Origin: Bryobacterales bacterium
GTDB taxonomy: Bacteria; Acidobacteriota; Terriglobia; Bryobacterales; Bryobacteraceae
Length of the DNA stretch: 45,816 bases
Assembly: GCA_003136575.1 (NCBI GenBank)
Contig: PLEX01000153.1
Span: 1-45,816 of the forward strand
Direction of reading: 5' to 3'
Translations under genes and position numbers: made by a program
The notes under the pieces: generated by a model
The model's database searches: none
Seen by the model: the letters and a program-made list of their open reading frames with translations, nothing else
What the model was told of the DNA's origin: nothing
Shown: positions 35,028-42,397 of the stretch, piece after piece
How the letters are laid out: the number at the start of each line of letters is the position of its first letter
Numbering within the stretch: position 1 is the stretch's first letter

Positions 35028-35057
35028 ATTATACAGCTATCGCTAGTTGTTTTGCAA
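35028..35057 (-). promoter_or_regulatory. Promoter of the transposase gene
   Basis: On the minus strand TTGCAA (35057-35052) and a perfect TATAAT (35033-35028) are 18 bases apart. The -10 ends 5 bases before the transposase ATG at 35022, so transcription would begin at or within the start codon: a leaderless message, or use of the internal ATG at 34992. Confidence 0.6.
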
Positions 35058-35075
35058 GGGCAAATGCGTGGGGAA

Positions 35076-35113
35076 AATCAGGGGACTGGGTATTTCCCTG
35101 CGGTCCCCTGATT
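35076..35113 (-). terminator. Hairpin terminator after the 28-codon ORF
   Basis: AATCAGGGGAC (35076-35086) pairs perfectly with GTCCCCTGATT (35103-35113) around a 16-base loop. On the minus strand the 3' arm runs into TTTTCCCC, so the hairpin is followed by a short U-run. It lies 20 bases after the stop of the small ORF and 18 bases before the transposase promoter. Confidence 0.5.
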
Positions 35114-35133
35114 GTTATTTATGGCCTTTCGGC

Positions 35134-35220
35134 CTATGATGGGATCACAACGGTGATCGTCACGTCCCCGACTTGGACGCGGATCGTGATTCTACCGTTG
35201 GCCCGCTTGATTGACACCAT
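35134..35220 (-). CDS. Micro-ORF (28 aa) with a strong Shine-Dalgarno sequence
   Basis: The ATG at 35220 is preceded by AAAGGAG with 6 bases between, the best ribosome-binding site in this region. The peptide begins MVSIKRANGRITIRVQVG and continues with alternating polar and beta-branched residues (DVTITVVIPS), a pattern of beta strand rather than a membrane helix. It is followed by the hairpin at 35076-35113. Function unknown. The defined start and stop signals make it more likely to be real than a random frame of this length. Confidence 0.4.
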   Translation of the reverse strand: MVSIKRANGRITIRVQVGDVTITVVIPS

Positions 35221-35241
35221 GCGCGGCTCCTTTAACTGGAC

Positions 35242-35274
35242 GGAAGGCATTCGGCTTTAGACCGAACGCCTTCC
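35242..35274. other. Stem-loop upstream of the micro-ORF
   Basis: GGAAGGC (35242-35248) and GCCTTCC (35268-35274) plus TTCGG (35250-35254) and CCGAA (35262-35266) form a 12-pair stem with one A/C mismatch and a 7-base loop. It lies 8 bases upstream of the ribosome-binding site of the micro-ORF (minus strand), where a structure could affect translation. It is not followed by a T-run on either side. Confidence 0.5.
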
Positions 35275-35283
35275 TCAAGACCC

Positions 35284-35314
35284 GGCCCGGCCTCACTCGC
35301 GGTGAGTTCGGGCC
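35284..35314 (+). terminator. Stem-loop with T-rich flank
   Basis: GGCCCG (35284-35289) pairs with CGGGCC (35309-35314), and CTCAC (35292-35296) with GTGAG (35302-35306), with a 2x2 internal loop and a 5-base loop. On the plus strand it is followed by GTTTCATTTT, which resembles a terminator tail. It is 10 bases from the next stem-loop, so the two may form one structured element. Confidence 0.4.
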
Positions 35315-35375
35315 GTTTCATTTTGGAGCTTAGCAAATCACCCCCAGGGGGGATGTGGGAATCCAAAAGTAACAT

Positions 35376-35402
35376 TTGGGAAAGTTGGGAAACTTTGGGA
35401 AA
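35376..35402 (+). repeat. Three direct repeats of TTGGGAAA
   Basis: TTGGGAAA occurs at 35376-35383, 35385-35392 and 35395-35402, spaced 9 and 10 bases, so the copies face nearly the same side of the helix. Such spaced iterons often bind a protein (operator or replication initiator). A palindrome CCCCC-A-GGGGG lies just upstream near 35341-35351. Confidence 0.5.
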
Positions 35403-35424
35403 ATCTATCGTATGTGACTGAAAG

Positions 35425-36249
35425 TCAATCAGTTGGAATAGATGAATATTTTATCCTTGGAGCGTCCCTGTGCGAGTTTAGCCCCATAACCACCTTGGTT
35501 AGAACCTTCGGAATGACTTTCCGCCCCGCGAGTATTTTCAGATTGGTCTTGTGGTCTGGGCCGTTATGCTGTTCGAGCGTGTTGTGGTCCCATCCGCGTT
35601 CGTTAAGGCGTTCTCGGAACCACGCAGCCCTTCGGGGAAACGGAGCATCTTCGCTTTCGTGCCTGAACGGTTCTTGTTTGGGCGGTTCGCGTTGAGGTAA
35701 CTCGCTTGTTGGGAGACCGCTGCGCGCCTTGAGTCGGAGTTCCTCGACCTTCTGTTCAATAGCAAGTCGTTTTTGCGCCTCAAATTCGATCTCAGTCTGT
35801 TCGTTTCTCTTTGTGAAATCATCGATCTGGCGCGCAAATTCCGCTTGAATAGTCTGCTGCTCCAGTCTTCTGGCACCCGCCTGAAGAACGTGACAGAGGT
35901 TTGCAGACGCAAGGCACGGATTGTTTATGCGCCCCGTTTGCGACTTACACAGAACGCCATTGCGCCATGCGCTTCCTTCGCCTGGAAGGTCATTTGGGCT
36001 TTCGTGCTTCAATGCAGCGAGCCAAATAGACCACGGGTTAACTGCGTCCGATTTTAGTTTTAGTCCAGCGTCGGTGCAAAGTGCTTCGAATTGCGCCTTC
36101 GTGCTCCGGCCAATGTCGCTGTCTTCAAAGTTGACCTGCATTTCAAGATCAGTGCCAAATAAGGCCCACGTATAACTGGTCTCGGAACGGTTAATCGCGC
36201 GAAACTCTGCTGCGAGTTTGCGCCAGAACTCAGAGGTGGAATCTGCCAT
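35425..36249 (-). CDS. Hypothetical protein with coiled coil and a possible DNA-binding C-terminus
   Basis: This 274-residue protein has an N-terminal part (EFWRKLAAEFRAINRS...) without recognised homology and a long charged helix at about 120-175 (QAEFARQIDDFTKRNEQTEIEFEAQKRLA...) that is probably a coiled coil. A C-terminal ~60 residues follow: AAWFRERLNERGWDHNTLEQHNGPDHKTNLKILAGRKV, reading in part like a helix-turn-helix (WDHNTLEQHNGPDHKT). I have seen this C-terminal shape in acidobacterial accessory proteins, but know no function. It lies upstream of the micro-ORF in the same direction. Confidence 0.6.
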   Translation of the reverse strand: MADSTSEFWRKLAAEFRAINRSETSYTWALFGTDLEMQVNFEDSDIGRSTKAQFEALCTDAGLKLKSDAVNPWSIWLAALKHESPNDLPGEGSAWRNGVLCKSQTGRINNPCLASANLCHVLQAGARRLEQQTIQAEFARQIDDFTKRNEQTEIEFEAQKRLAIEQKVEELRLKARSGLPTSELPQREPPKQEPFRHESEDAPFPRRAAWFRERLNERGWDHNTLEQHNGPDHKTNLKILAGRKVIPKVLTKVVMGLNSHRDAPRIKYSSIPTD

Positions 36250-36259
36250 CAGCGACCGT

Positions 36260-36289
36260 TTGCAAACCGGCGCGACGGAGCGGTACGAT
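36260..36289 (+). promoter_or_regulatory. Candidate promoter for a short transcript
   Basis: TTGCAA (36260-36265) and TACGAT (36284-36289) are 18 bases apart on the plus strand, the same -35 and spacing as the transposase promoter. Transcription would start near 36296. No gene follows at once; the hairpin terminator at 36318-36340 does. Confidence 0.4.
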
Positions 36290-36295
36290 GGGGGT

Positions 36296-36340
36296 GTCTA
36301 GTCCTTACATCGAACTGCCCTGGCGCAAGCCGGGGTTTTT
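36296..36340 (+). ncRNA. Putative ~45-nt small RNA or attenuated leader
   Basis: Bounded by the candidate promoter at 36260-36289 and the intrinsic terminator at 36318-36340. Only about 20 bases lie between the predicted 5' end and the stem. It could be a regulatory RNA, or a leader controlling the 59-residue ORF at 36434. The start site is predicted from spacing only. Confidence 0.3.
36318..36340 (+). terminator. Intrinsic terminator with GCAA tetraloop
   Basis: CCCTGGC (36318-36324), GCAA loop, GCCGGGG (36329-36335), then TTTTT. The stem has seven pairs with one T-G wobble, capped by a GNRA loop: a textbook rho-independent terminator. No plus-strand protein gene lies upstream, which is why a small RNA is suspected. 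Confidence 0.65.
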
Positions 36341-36433
36341 CGTTTCAGGGACTATGATATCGGTTTACGTTGCACCGGTTGGGAATTCGCAATCTTCGAT
36401 GGCTACCGAATCCTACGATAAAATAAACTTGAG

Positions 36434-36613
36434 ATGGAAAGCGGTATCAATATGGCGCGCGGGATCAATTCCAAGACCGAACTTGGCCTTGTGCTGGAAC
36501 GCAGAATCCTGGAAATTTTGAGTGAAGCGGAGGCGAACACGCACTTGGCATTGTGCGTCCTGCGGGCCGTCTCGGCCCATATCGAAGCACTACCTTCTGG
36601 TATTCGGATCTGA
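36434..36613 (+). CDS. Small hypothetical protein (59 aa)
   Basis: This frame encodes a 59-residue, mostly helical peptide: TELGLVLERRILEILSEAE, then NTHLALCVLRAVSAHIEAL. The heptad-like Leu/Ile spacing suggests a real amphipathic helical protein. The ATG at 36434 follows TTGAG; an internal ATG at 36452 is possible. It converges on the gene at 36590-36922 with a 24-base overlap of the 3' ends. Function unknown. Confidence 0.35.
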   Translation: MESGINMARGINSKTELGLVLERRILEILSEAEANTHLALCVLRAVSAHIEALPSGIRI

Positions 36614-36922
36614 GGCGATTACAGCCACTCCGTCGGCCTCTTCCTGCAACTCCCCAGTTGTGCCGACATCAGGCACAACGAATTGTATATTTACCGGAAC
36701 GAATGGAGCGTAGGCACCGCTAGTTTGTGGCTTTCCGAGTTTCACTTCATCAAGGACGGCTTTCAGCGCCTCAGCATCTTCGCCGTCCACGGTGATCGTA
36801 TTTTGCCCAGGAATACCCGCTGTGAGCAGTACGTTTATCCGACTGCCAGAGTCCTCAATAGTGAAGTGAACGATGTTCGCAAGGTTGACTAGGCGATCAC
36901 CGATCCAGATGAAATTATCCAT
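36590..36922 (-). CDS. Hypothetical protein (110 aa)
   Basis: The N-terminal half (NFIWIGDRLVNLANIVHFTIEDSGSRINVLL) is a strand-rich pattern seen in small proteins that describe a parameter or cell-surface state. The middle DGEDAEALKAVLDEVKLGK is a helix. No function is recognised. GCCGGG precedes the ATG. It shares orientation with the neighbour at 36951 (28-base gap), so the two may form a unit. Confidence 0.5.
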   Translation of the reverse strand: MDNFIWIGDRLVNLANIVHFTIEDSGSRINVLLTAGIPGQNTITVDGEDAEALKAVLDEVKLGKPQTSGAYAPFVPVNIQFVVPDVGTTGELQEEADGVAVIASDPNTRR

Positions 36923-36950
36923 CCCGGCAGCATATCAGACCATCTTGCCG

Positions 36951-37247
36951 CTACGGCTTCTTTCGCGGCCTTCCGCCACCCCGCGTCTTCCGTGCAGCCG
37001 CCATCTGCCGGTAGTGCTCAACGCCGTGCCGCAACGAGGTCGTAGAGCCGCCCTTGTGTCCCAGCACGGCAGCGGGCGCAAGATGCTCCTGCCCGATCAG
37101 GTCATTGACGATGCCCAGCGCCGCGCGGAGGTTCTCCCGGCACGCGCCAGTACGGTTCTGCGGCAACGGCGGAGTCGTCTCCAGGATCAGGTCCGCTTCG
37201 GATATGAGGTTTTTCAGGGCGTTGAGTTCGGTTCTGCTGGATGGCAC
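36951..37247 (-). CDS. Conserved hypothetical protein with C-terminal KTRGGGRPRKK tail
   Basis: This 98-residue protein begins at GTG 37247. The helix NLRAALGIVNDLIGQ and the block PAAVLGHKGGSTTSLRHGVEHYRQMAAARKTRGGGRPRKK resemble a family I associate with acidobacterial accessory genes, with the consensus LG.KGG.....RG..Y...IAA.RKTRGGGRPRK. The strongly basic tail could bind nucleic acid; this is inference. Function unknown. Confidence 0.65.
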   Translation of the reverse strand: MPSSRTELNALKNLISEADLILETTPPLPQNRTGACRENLRAALGIVNDLIGQEHLAPAAVLGHKGGSTTSLRHGVEHYRQMAAARKTRGGGRPRKKP

Positions 37248-37636
37248 ACTTTAACGGTAGGACGGATTTGGGACGATTGCAAGCGATAGCTGTTTTTCAT
37301 CCAACGCAACTTTCAGGCAGTACCTAAGCGCTCGCCAATGCCGAAATCGAGTACCCGGTCTGACAGAGACCGTAGCCGGATTCCGCCTTTTGGTGTCCAC
37401 GAATGGCGTTTGGCGAAGTGCGCGTCGGGCTTGGGTTCTGTCGACGCCGGGACATGATTCGCGTGTCGGCATTCGGCGGGCGGTTGCGGACTGCACCGGT
37501 GGCGTTACCGGCTCTCTGGCCTGGGGCGATCCGCCGGAGGTACCAAAACCGTTGGCGGGCGGGTACTGTCGGTGAACGCTGCGCGACCAGAGAGGAGTTG
37601 CACCGGAATTACCACCAACGCCCTTAGAATAACTAA
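37248..37636. other. Gene-free stretch at the right end of the island
   Basis: About 390 bases without a recognisable gene, terminator or RNA. Open frames on both strands are short and without homology. It separates the A+T-richer island from the GC-rich backbone genes. Confidence 0.5.
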
Positions 37637-38644
37637 ATGGGTAATTCCACGGGTCCTCTCCCTAAAAGTGAGACAAAGATCTTCGATCCTCGCGACGTCT
37701 CCACTGGTTCGGGCGGAGCCGAGTTGGTCGATGCGAGCGTCGCGCGGCGAGGCGAACAATGGTGGATGTACCTCGCCGGGCAGGCACAGGGATCTGGAGC
37801 CACGGATTTGTACAGTGCATCGCTCCCCTCGGGGGCGGCGCTCTCCGCCACCGGATGGAAGATCAACCGGAGCACCCGGGAAGAACCTTTGCCCGTTGCA
37901 GGGCGCAGCCTCAGCGATGCCTGGGACGGCAAAGGCGGACGGCACTGCCCTTGCTACGTCAGGGGTTGGGACCCTGGCGGCCGCGAGTGGCGGGAGCGCA
38001 TCTACTACGCGGGAGCGGCGCAGAATCTTTGGGGGCCGTACACAATCGGCTTTCTGGAATGGGACGGAGAGCGTTGGATCGACAGGGCAAGCCCTGTCTT
38101 TATCGCAACGGAGGATTGGGAACGCGGAAGCGTCTACGAACCAAACCTGATTTACCACGATGGCAAGTGGAAGATGTGGTATGTAGCCGGATCAAACTAC
38201 GAAGATCACCTCGCACAAGGCTACGCAGAAAGCGATGACGGCATCAACTGGAGCCAGCCCCGAGTGTTTGCGCCGCCTGAGATGAGGATGTTCGATTTCT
38301 GCGTCCGTGAACGCGGAGGATCATTTGACGCTGTCTTCGCGCGTGTCTGGGTGAGGGAGGGCTCAGCGCCGCCCGAGTCGGGATTGTGGTGGTGCAGATG
38401 CCCCGAACCATCCGCAACGCTTTCTGACTGGAGCCAACCGATTCAGATCATGACCGCTGAGGATCACGGGTGGCATTCCGGCCCGTGGAAGCCGTCGGTT
38501 CAGTTTAAGCAGGCTACGGGAGACCGCGCTCTGGTGTTCTTTGACGGTTCTTATCGAACCAGCGATCCGGGGCCTTTTCCGTTTGCCTTCACGCTCGGCT
38601 GCCTGGAAATAGATCTTCCGCTCCAAATGACAGGGAACCCGTAA
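37637..38644 (+). CDS. Glycoside-hydrolase-like five-bladed beta-propeller protein
   Basis: This 335-residue protein has no signal peptide. Motifs typical of the GH43/GH32/GH130-type propeller are repeated: EQWWMYLAGQAQGSGATDLY, RIYYAGAAQNLWGPYTIG, VYEPNLIYHDGKWKMWYVAG and GYAESDDGINWSQP. The acidic residues expected in an active site cannot be assigned without alignment. It may act on an oligosaccharide or be a non-catalytic relative. It stands alone, and nothing in the flanks gives a substrate. Confidence 0.65.
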   Translation: MGNSTGPLPKSETKIFDPRDVSTGSGGAELVDASVARRGEQWWMYLAGQAQGSGATDLYSASLPSGAALSATGWKINRSTREEPLPVAGRSLSDAWDGKGGRHCPCYVRGWDPGGREWRERIYYAGAAQNLWGPYTIGFLEWDGERWIDRASPVFIATEDWERGSVYEPNLIYHDGKWKMWYVAGSNYEDHLAQGYAESDDGINWSQPRVFAPPEMRMFDFCVRERGGSFDAVFARVWVREGSAPPESGLWWCRCPEPSATLSDWSQPIQIMTAEDHGWHSGPWKPSVQFKQATGDRALVFFDGSYRTSDPGPFPFAFTLGCLEIDLPLQMTGNP

Positions 38645-38761
38645 GCAAGACGCGGCATCCGCCGAAGCGCGGGGTTTGCAGGCACCTCGGGAATTCGGCT
38701 GAATTGAACGATGCCCCGGTGTTCCGCCTAATGCAGACGCCGGAAATCTTGAATCGAGACG

Positions 38762-39703
38762 TCACGCCGACTGAAGAATTCCCTGGAAATACTCGATAGT
38801 CGGCCGCAACCCCTCTTCAAGGCTCACCTTAGGTTGCCATCCGAGAACGCGAAGCGCCTTCGAGATATCCGGGCAACGCTGCTTCGGATCGTCCTCCGGC
38901 AGCGGCTGACAGATGACTTTGCTCTTGCTCCCGGTCATCTCCGTGATGATCGTGGCGAATTCCAGAATCGTCATCTCGCGCGGATTACCCAGATTCACGG
39001 GCATCGGCTCGTCAGACAGCATCAGCCGATAGAGGCCATCCACCAGATCGCTCACGTAGCAGAAACTGCGCGTTTGGGAGCCATCGCCAAATACTGTGAT
39101 TGGCAGTCCCTGGAGCGCCTGATCCAGAAACGCGGGCACAACGCGGCCATCGTTCAGCTTCATCCGCGGACCAAACGTGTTAAAGATGCGCGCGATGCTG
39201 GTGCGCAGGCCGCGCGCGCGATGCCACGCCATGGTCAGCGCCTCGGCGAAACGCTTGCTTTCGTCGTAACAGGAACGAAGCCCCACCGGGTTGACGTTGC
39301 CCCAGTAGCTCTCGGTTTGGGGATGAACGTTCGGGTCCCCATACGACTCCGAAGTAGACGTGACCAGAAACTTCGCGCTTTTCTTTTCCGCCAGCTCCAG
39401 CATGCGGCGCGTGCCGAGCGAGCCAACATCCAGCGTTTCAATTGGATACAGGAGGTAGTCCCTGGGGCTGGCGGGCGAGGCCGCGTGGATGACGAAATCG
39501 ACCGAGCCTTCCACATCAAACGGGGCCGTAACATCCCGTTCACGGAACTCGAACGCGGGGACGCCGACCAGATGGGCGATATTGCGCTTCGCGCCAGTGA
39601 GAAAATTGTCCAGGCCCAGAACGGCGTAGCCCTCGCTCAGCAACCGGTCACAGAGATGAGATCCAATGAATCCTGCCGCGCCGGAGATTGCAACTCGCTT
39701 CAT
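38762..39703 (-). CDS. UDP-glucuronate decarboxylase (UDP-xylose synthase), SDR family
   Basis: This NAD-dependent enzyme converts UDP-glucuronate to UDP-xylose. The Rossmann motif GAAGFIG (8-14), the STSESYGDP signature, WGNVNP, and the catalytic CYDESK (Y146, K150) are typical of UXS rather than of 4-epimerases. Also seen are [11 protein letters not shown] and the substrate-binding region through [20 protein letters not shown]. At 313 residues it has normal length for the soluble bacterial form. It could supply UDP-xylose for surface polysaccharide, though it is 10 kb from the operon. Confidence 0.93.
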   Translation of the reverse strand: MKRVAISGAAGFIGSHLCDRLLSEGYAVLGLDNFLTGAKRNIAHLVGVPAFEFRERDVTAPFDVEGSVDFVIHAASPASPRDYLLYPIETLDVGSLGTRRMLELAEKKSAKFLVTSTSESYGDPNVHPQTESYWGNVNPVGLRSCYDESKRFAEALTMAWHRARGLRTSIARIFNTFGPRMKLNDGRVVPAFLDQALQGLPITVFGDGSQTRSFCYVSDLVDGLYRLMLSDEPMPVNLGNPREMTILEFATIITEMTGSKSKVICQPLPEDDPKQRCPDISKALRVLGWQPKVSLEEGLRPTIEYFQGILQSA

Positions 39704-39883
39704 TTAGTCCCGATCCCGAAACTGACTTCTCTTGTCACATTCCCCTCGCACAGATGCGCCGCAATAAACGAATTTAGCATTCGCGTGTTTCCCGTGGGCG
39801 AAATCGCACATTCGTCATTGTCGAAATGTCCTCCACGCGTCCACGACCGGTCATAAACCCGAACAGATGCACCGGACCAACCC

Positions 39884-40837
39884 CTAACGCAATCCCATGG
39901 TCGTCAACTCGTCCAGAGCCTGAATCATTTCCTCAATACTCGGCGCCTCGAGCGGCACCAGCTTACAGGCAATGGAAATCGAAAGGAGCACTTCGCGGTC
40001 CCTGACGGAGAGAGTGCGCTGTATGTTCGTATAGGCCAGGCGTTTCAATTGGGGGAGAATGGCGAGTTCGGTCGAGTGCTTGTCGGTCAGGGCGAGCAGA
40101 TAGGGACCTCGCCACCGAAACAAGAGGCATTTGTCGGCGAAGATTTCCTTTACGTGATTACTCATCACCTGAAGCATTTCGTCGCCCGCCTGAAATCCGT
40201 AGCGCGCGTTAATAGTGTCAAGCCGCCGTACGGCGAATGCGACCGCATTGTAGTCGTCCCGCAGATCCCACGCCGTAATAATGGCCTCCACGGCCTGGCG
40301 GGAATCGGGAAGGCCGGTCAAAGCGTCGATTTCGTCCTTTGAGCGAATCTGCGAAGAAAGCGGCGTTCCCTGGCTTCTGCGCAGCACATAACGGCGAATG
40401 CCTTCGAGACAAAGGGACAGACGCGTCCTGGCGGCCTCGGCGTCGCCGGCATTGCGGGCCGCCGAAACGTCGCGCTGGCTTTCCCTGAGCTCCTGCGAGA
40501 GTTTCCCGTCCACGTCTCCGATCGCGATAAGGCAGCCGGAAACGAGCGCGAGGGCGGTTTCCATCTCTTGATGCCGCGCCGCGAAGTGCCGCTCAACGGC
40601 CTCGAGATGCTCCTTCAGCATCCGGACGGCCGAAGCCGCGAGCACGGAAGCGGATTCGTCGCCGGCGAGCGCGATTTCGTCGCCGATTTCTCTCAGCGAT
40701 TGCCGAAACGCCTCGACTTCCGCCGGGTTATGACCAAACGAATAGAGGGCTATGCCGTCCAGCAATGTCGAAACGGCGCGAGGCCCGTCAACCGGCTGCT
40801 CTCCCGGAGACTTTAGAAATGGATTAAGCGAGATCAA
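39884..40837 (-). CDS. GGDEF-domain protein with degenerate active site
   Basis: An N-terminal helical region (~1-165) with EIGDEIALAGDESASVLAASAV and a charged segment is followed by a GGDEF-type domain (~170-310): DALTGLPDSRQAVEAI, then VRRLDTINARYGFQAGDEMLQVM. The signature that should read GGDEF is RGPYL (243-247), so diguanylate cyclase activity is almost certainly lost. Such proteins may act as c-di-GMP or GTP sensors, or as scaffolds. The start is a TTG at 40837. It lies 180 bases upstream of the UDP-glucuronate decarboxylase gene in the same direction. Confidence 0.85.
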   Translation of the reverse strand: MISLNPFLKSPGEQPVDGPRAVSTLLDGIALYSFGHNPAEVEAFRQSLREIGDEIALAGDESASVLAASAVRMLKEHLEAVERHFAARHQEMETALALVSGCLIAIGDVDGKLSQELRESQRDVSAARNAGDAEAARTRLSLCLEGIRRYVLRRSQGTPLSSQIRSKDEIDALTGLPDSRQAVEAIITAWDLRDDYNAVAFAVRRLDTINARYGFQAGDEMLQVMSNHVKEIFADKCLLFRWRGPYLLALTDKHSTELAILPQLKRLAYTNIQRTLSVRDREVLLSISIACKLVPLEAPSIEEMIQALDELTTMGLR

Positions 40838-40963
40838 CTGGGTGCTAAGTGGATAATCGGCAGTTTCCGGGGAATGCTTTAAGACAGTTCAGCGAATCTA
40901 CACGCTTTGCTAGATTGCATTCATGCGGCGGGAATTGTGCGGATATCGGCAACCGAGTGGCTT

Positions 40964-41164
40964 ATGACCGGACTTTGCCCTGCCTGCATTCACATGAAAG
41001 AGACGGGGAACGACAGAGGTAGTCTGTTTCTGCTCTGCCAGCTCTCGCGGTCCGACCCCCGGTATCCCAAGTACCCCCGCCTCCCGGTGCTCAGTTGCGA
41101 GGGCTATCGCGAGAAGCCAGGCCCGGAAAAGCCTGCGGCTTCCGAAACCCGATCAACCGGTTGA
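40964..41164 (+). CDS. Small conserved cysteine protein
   Basis: From ATG 40964, 66 residues: MTGLCPACIHMKETGNDRGS followed by FLLCQLSRSDPRYPKYPRLPVLSCEGY. The pattern CxxC...RGS.F.LC..S..DPR.PKYPRLPVL.C.GY matches a small family that I recall from acidobacteria; the four cysteines probably bind zinc. Function unknown. It is convergent with the MFS gene (30 bases between ends). Confidence 0.7.
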   Translation: MTGLCPACIHMKETGNDRGSLFLLCQLSRSDPRYPKYPRLPVLSCEGYREKPGPEKPAASETRSTG

Positions 41165-41194
41165 ATGTGCAGGCCGGAAAAAGGGAATCCGCAG

Positions 41195-42397
41195 CTAAGC
41201 GTCGTCTCGAATCAGGCCCAGAACCAGTCCCGAGAACGAGAATGCGGCGATCAGCAGCGCCCAGGTGGAGAGCATATGGCGGTCGATCAGCGCGCCCGCG
41301 ATCACCGGGGCGATCACGGATGAAATCGACGTGATCGATTGCGTCAGCCCGAGTACGACGCCCTGCTCGTGCTTCCCCGCCTTGTGCGAAATCATCGCGG
41401 TGATCGACGGACGCAGCACGCCCATGCCGTAAGAGTTGATCGTGCTCGCGCCGAGTAGTTGCGCGATTGTGCGGGTCCAGGCCAGCAATCCGTAACCGAT
41501 GCCGGCGCAAAGAAATCCCGAGCGGACCAGCGCCCGTTCGCCGAATTTCTTCACCAGCCTGCCAATCAGACCCCCCTGGAGAATAACGCCGAGAACCCCG
41601 ACGTAAAGAAGCACGTACGAGATCTCGTGCGTCCCGACGGCGTGGCCGTGCCACATATAGCGCTGATTGGCATACAGGGCGAAGCCTCCGAAGAAAAGGG
41701 AAAACGGGAAGGCGAAGAAGAAGAACTCCCAGAGCAACCGGCCCAGGCCGGGCCTGGCGAAATATTCGGCGTAGCGCTTCCATTCAAGCAAGCCAAGACG
41801 CTTGCCCGCCGGTCCGGCCGGGTCGGCTCCATTGGCGATGCGAGGTTCCACCTTTGGCAACAGTGTAGCCGTGCAGATAACGCTGGTCGCGGAAAGCGCG
41901 GCGGCCGCGAAGATGGGGTATGTGTAGCCGTATTGCGCGAGAAATCCGGAAATCGCCGGCCCGACAACGAAGCCAATGCCGAAGGCGATTCCGATCAGCG
42001 CGAAGGATTTGGCGCGGTTCTTCGGCTCGGTCACGTCGGCGATGTACGCCTGTGCCAGGGAAAGATTACCAGCGGTGAGGCCGTCGATAATCCGGGCCAG
42101 AAATACAATCGGGAGGGACGTGGCGAACGCGAGAATCAGGAAGCCGGCGAACGTGCCGAGCTGACTAACGATCAGCAAAGGCTTCCGGCGTCCCATACGA
42201 TCCGACCAGTTGCCGAGAACCGGTCCGGCGATCAACTGGCAGAACGCGTAGCTAGACATCAGCAGACCGACCACAGTGGCCGACGCGCCGAAGTGTACCG
42301 CGTAAAAGGGAAGCAGCGGAATCATGATCGTCATGCCCAGAACATCGACAAGGACGATCAGAAAGATGGGGAGAAGGGGCGACCCTTTAAGCGTCAA
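41195..42397 (-). CDS. MFS transporter (TetA/DHA1-like)
   Basis: This 400-residue protein has 12 hydrophobic segments and the MFS motif A in GNWSDRMGRRKPLLIVSQ, with the D-loop repeat ARIIDGLTAGNLSLAQAYIAD. It resembles the TetA branch of drug:H+ antiporters, but substrate cannot be assigned. The start is a TTG, with homology (LLPIFLIVLVDVLGMTIMIPLLPFY) beginning a few residues later. No regulator gene is adjacent. Confidence 0.9.
   Translation of the reverse strand: MTLKGSPLLPIFLIVLVDVLGMTIMIPLLPFYAVHFGASATVVGLLMSSYAFCQLIAGPVLGNWSDRMGRRKPLLIVSQLGTFAGFLILAFATSLPIVFLARIIDGLTAGNLSLAQAYIADVTEPKNRAKSFALIGIAFGIGFVVGPAISGFLAQYGYTYPIFAAAALSATSVICTATLLPKVEPRIANGADPAGPAGKRLGLLEWKRYAEYFARPGLGRLLWEFFFFAFPFSLFFGGFALYANQRYMWHGHAVGTHEISYVLLYVGVLGVILQGGLIGRLVKKFGERALVRSGFLCAGIGYGLLAWTRTIAQLLGASTINSYGMGVLRPSITAMISHKAGKHEQGVVLGLTQSITSISSVIAPVIAGALIDRHMLSTWALLIAAFSFSGLVLGLIRDDA

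Noticed and set aside
34021-35070. Terminal inverted repeats of the IS1-like element
   Set aside because: The best match (around 34051 and 35040) is short and imperfect and includes the transposase stop codon; not convincing.
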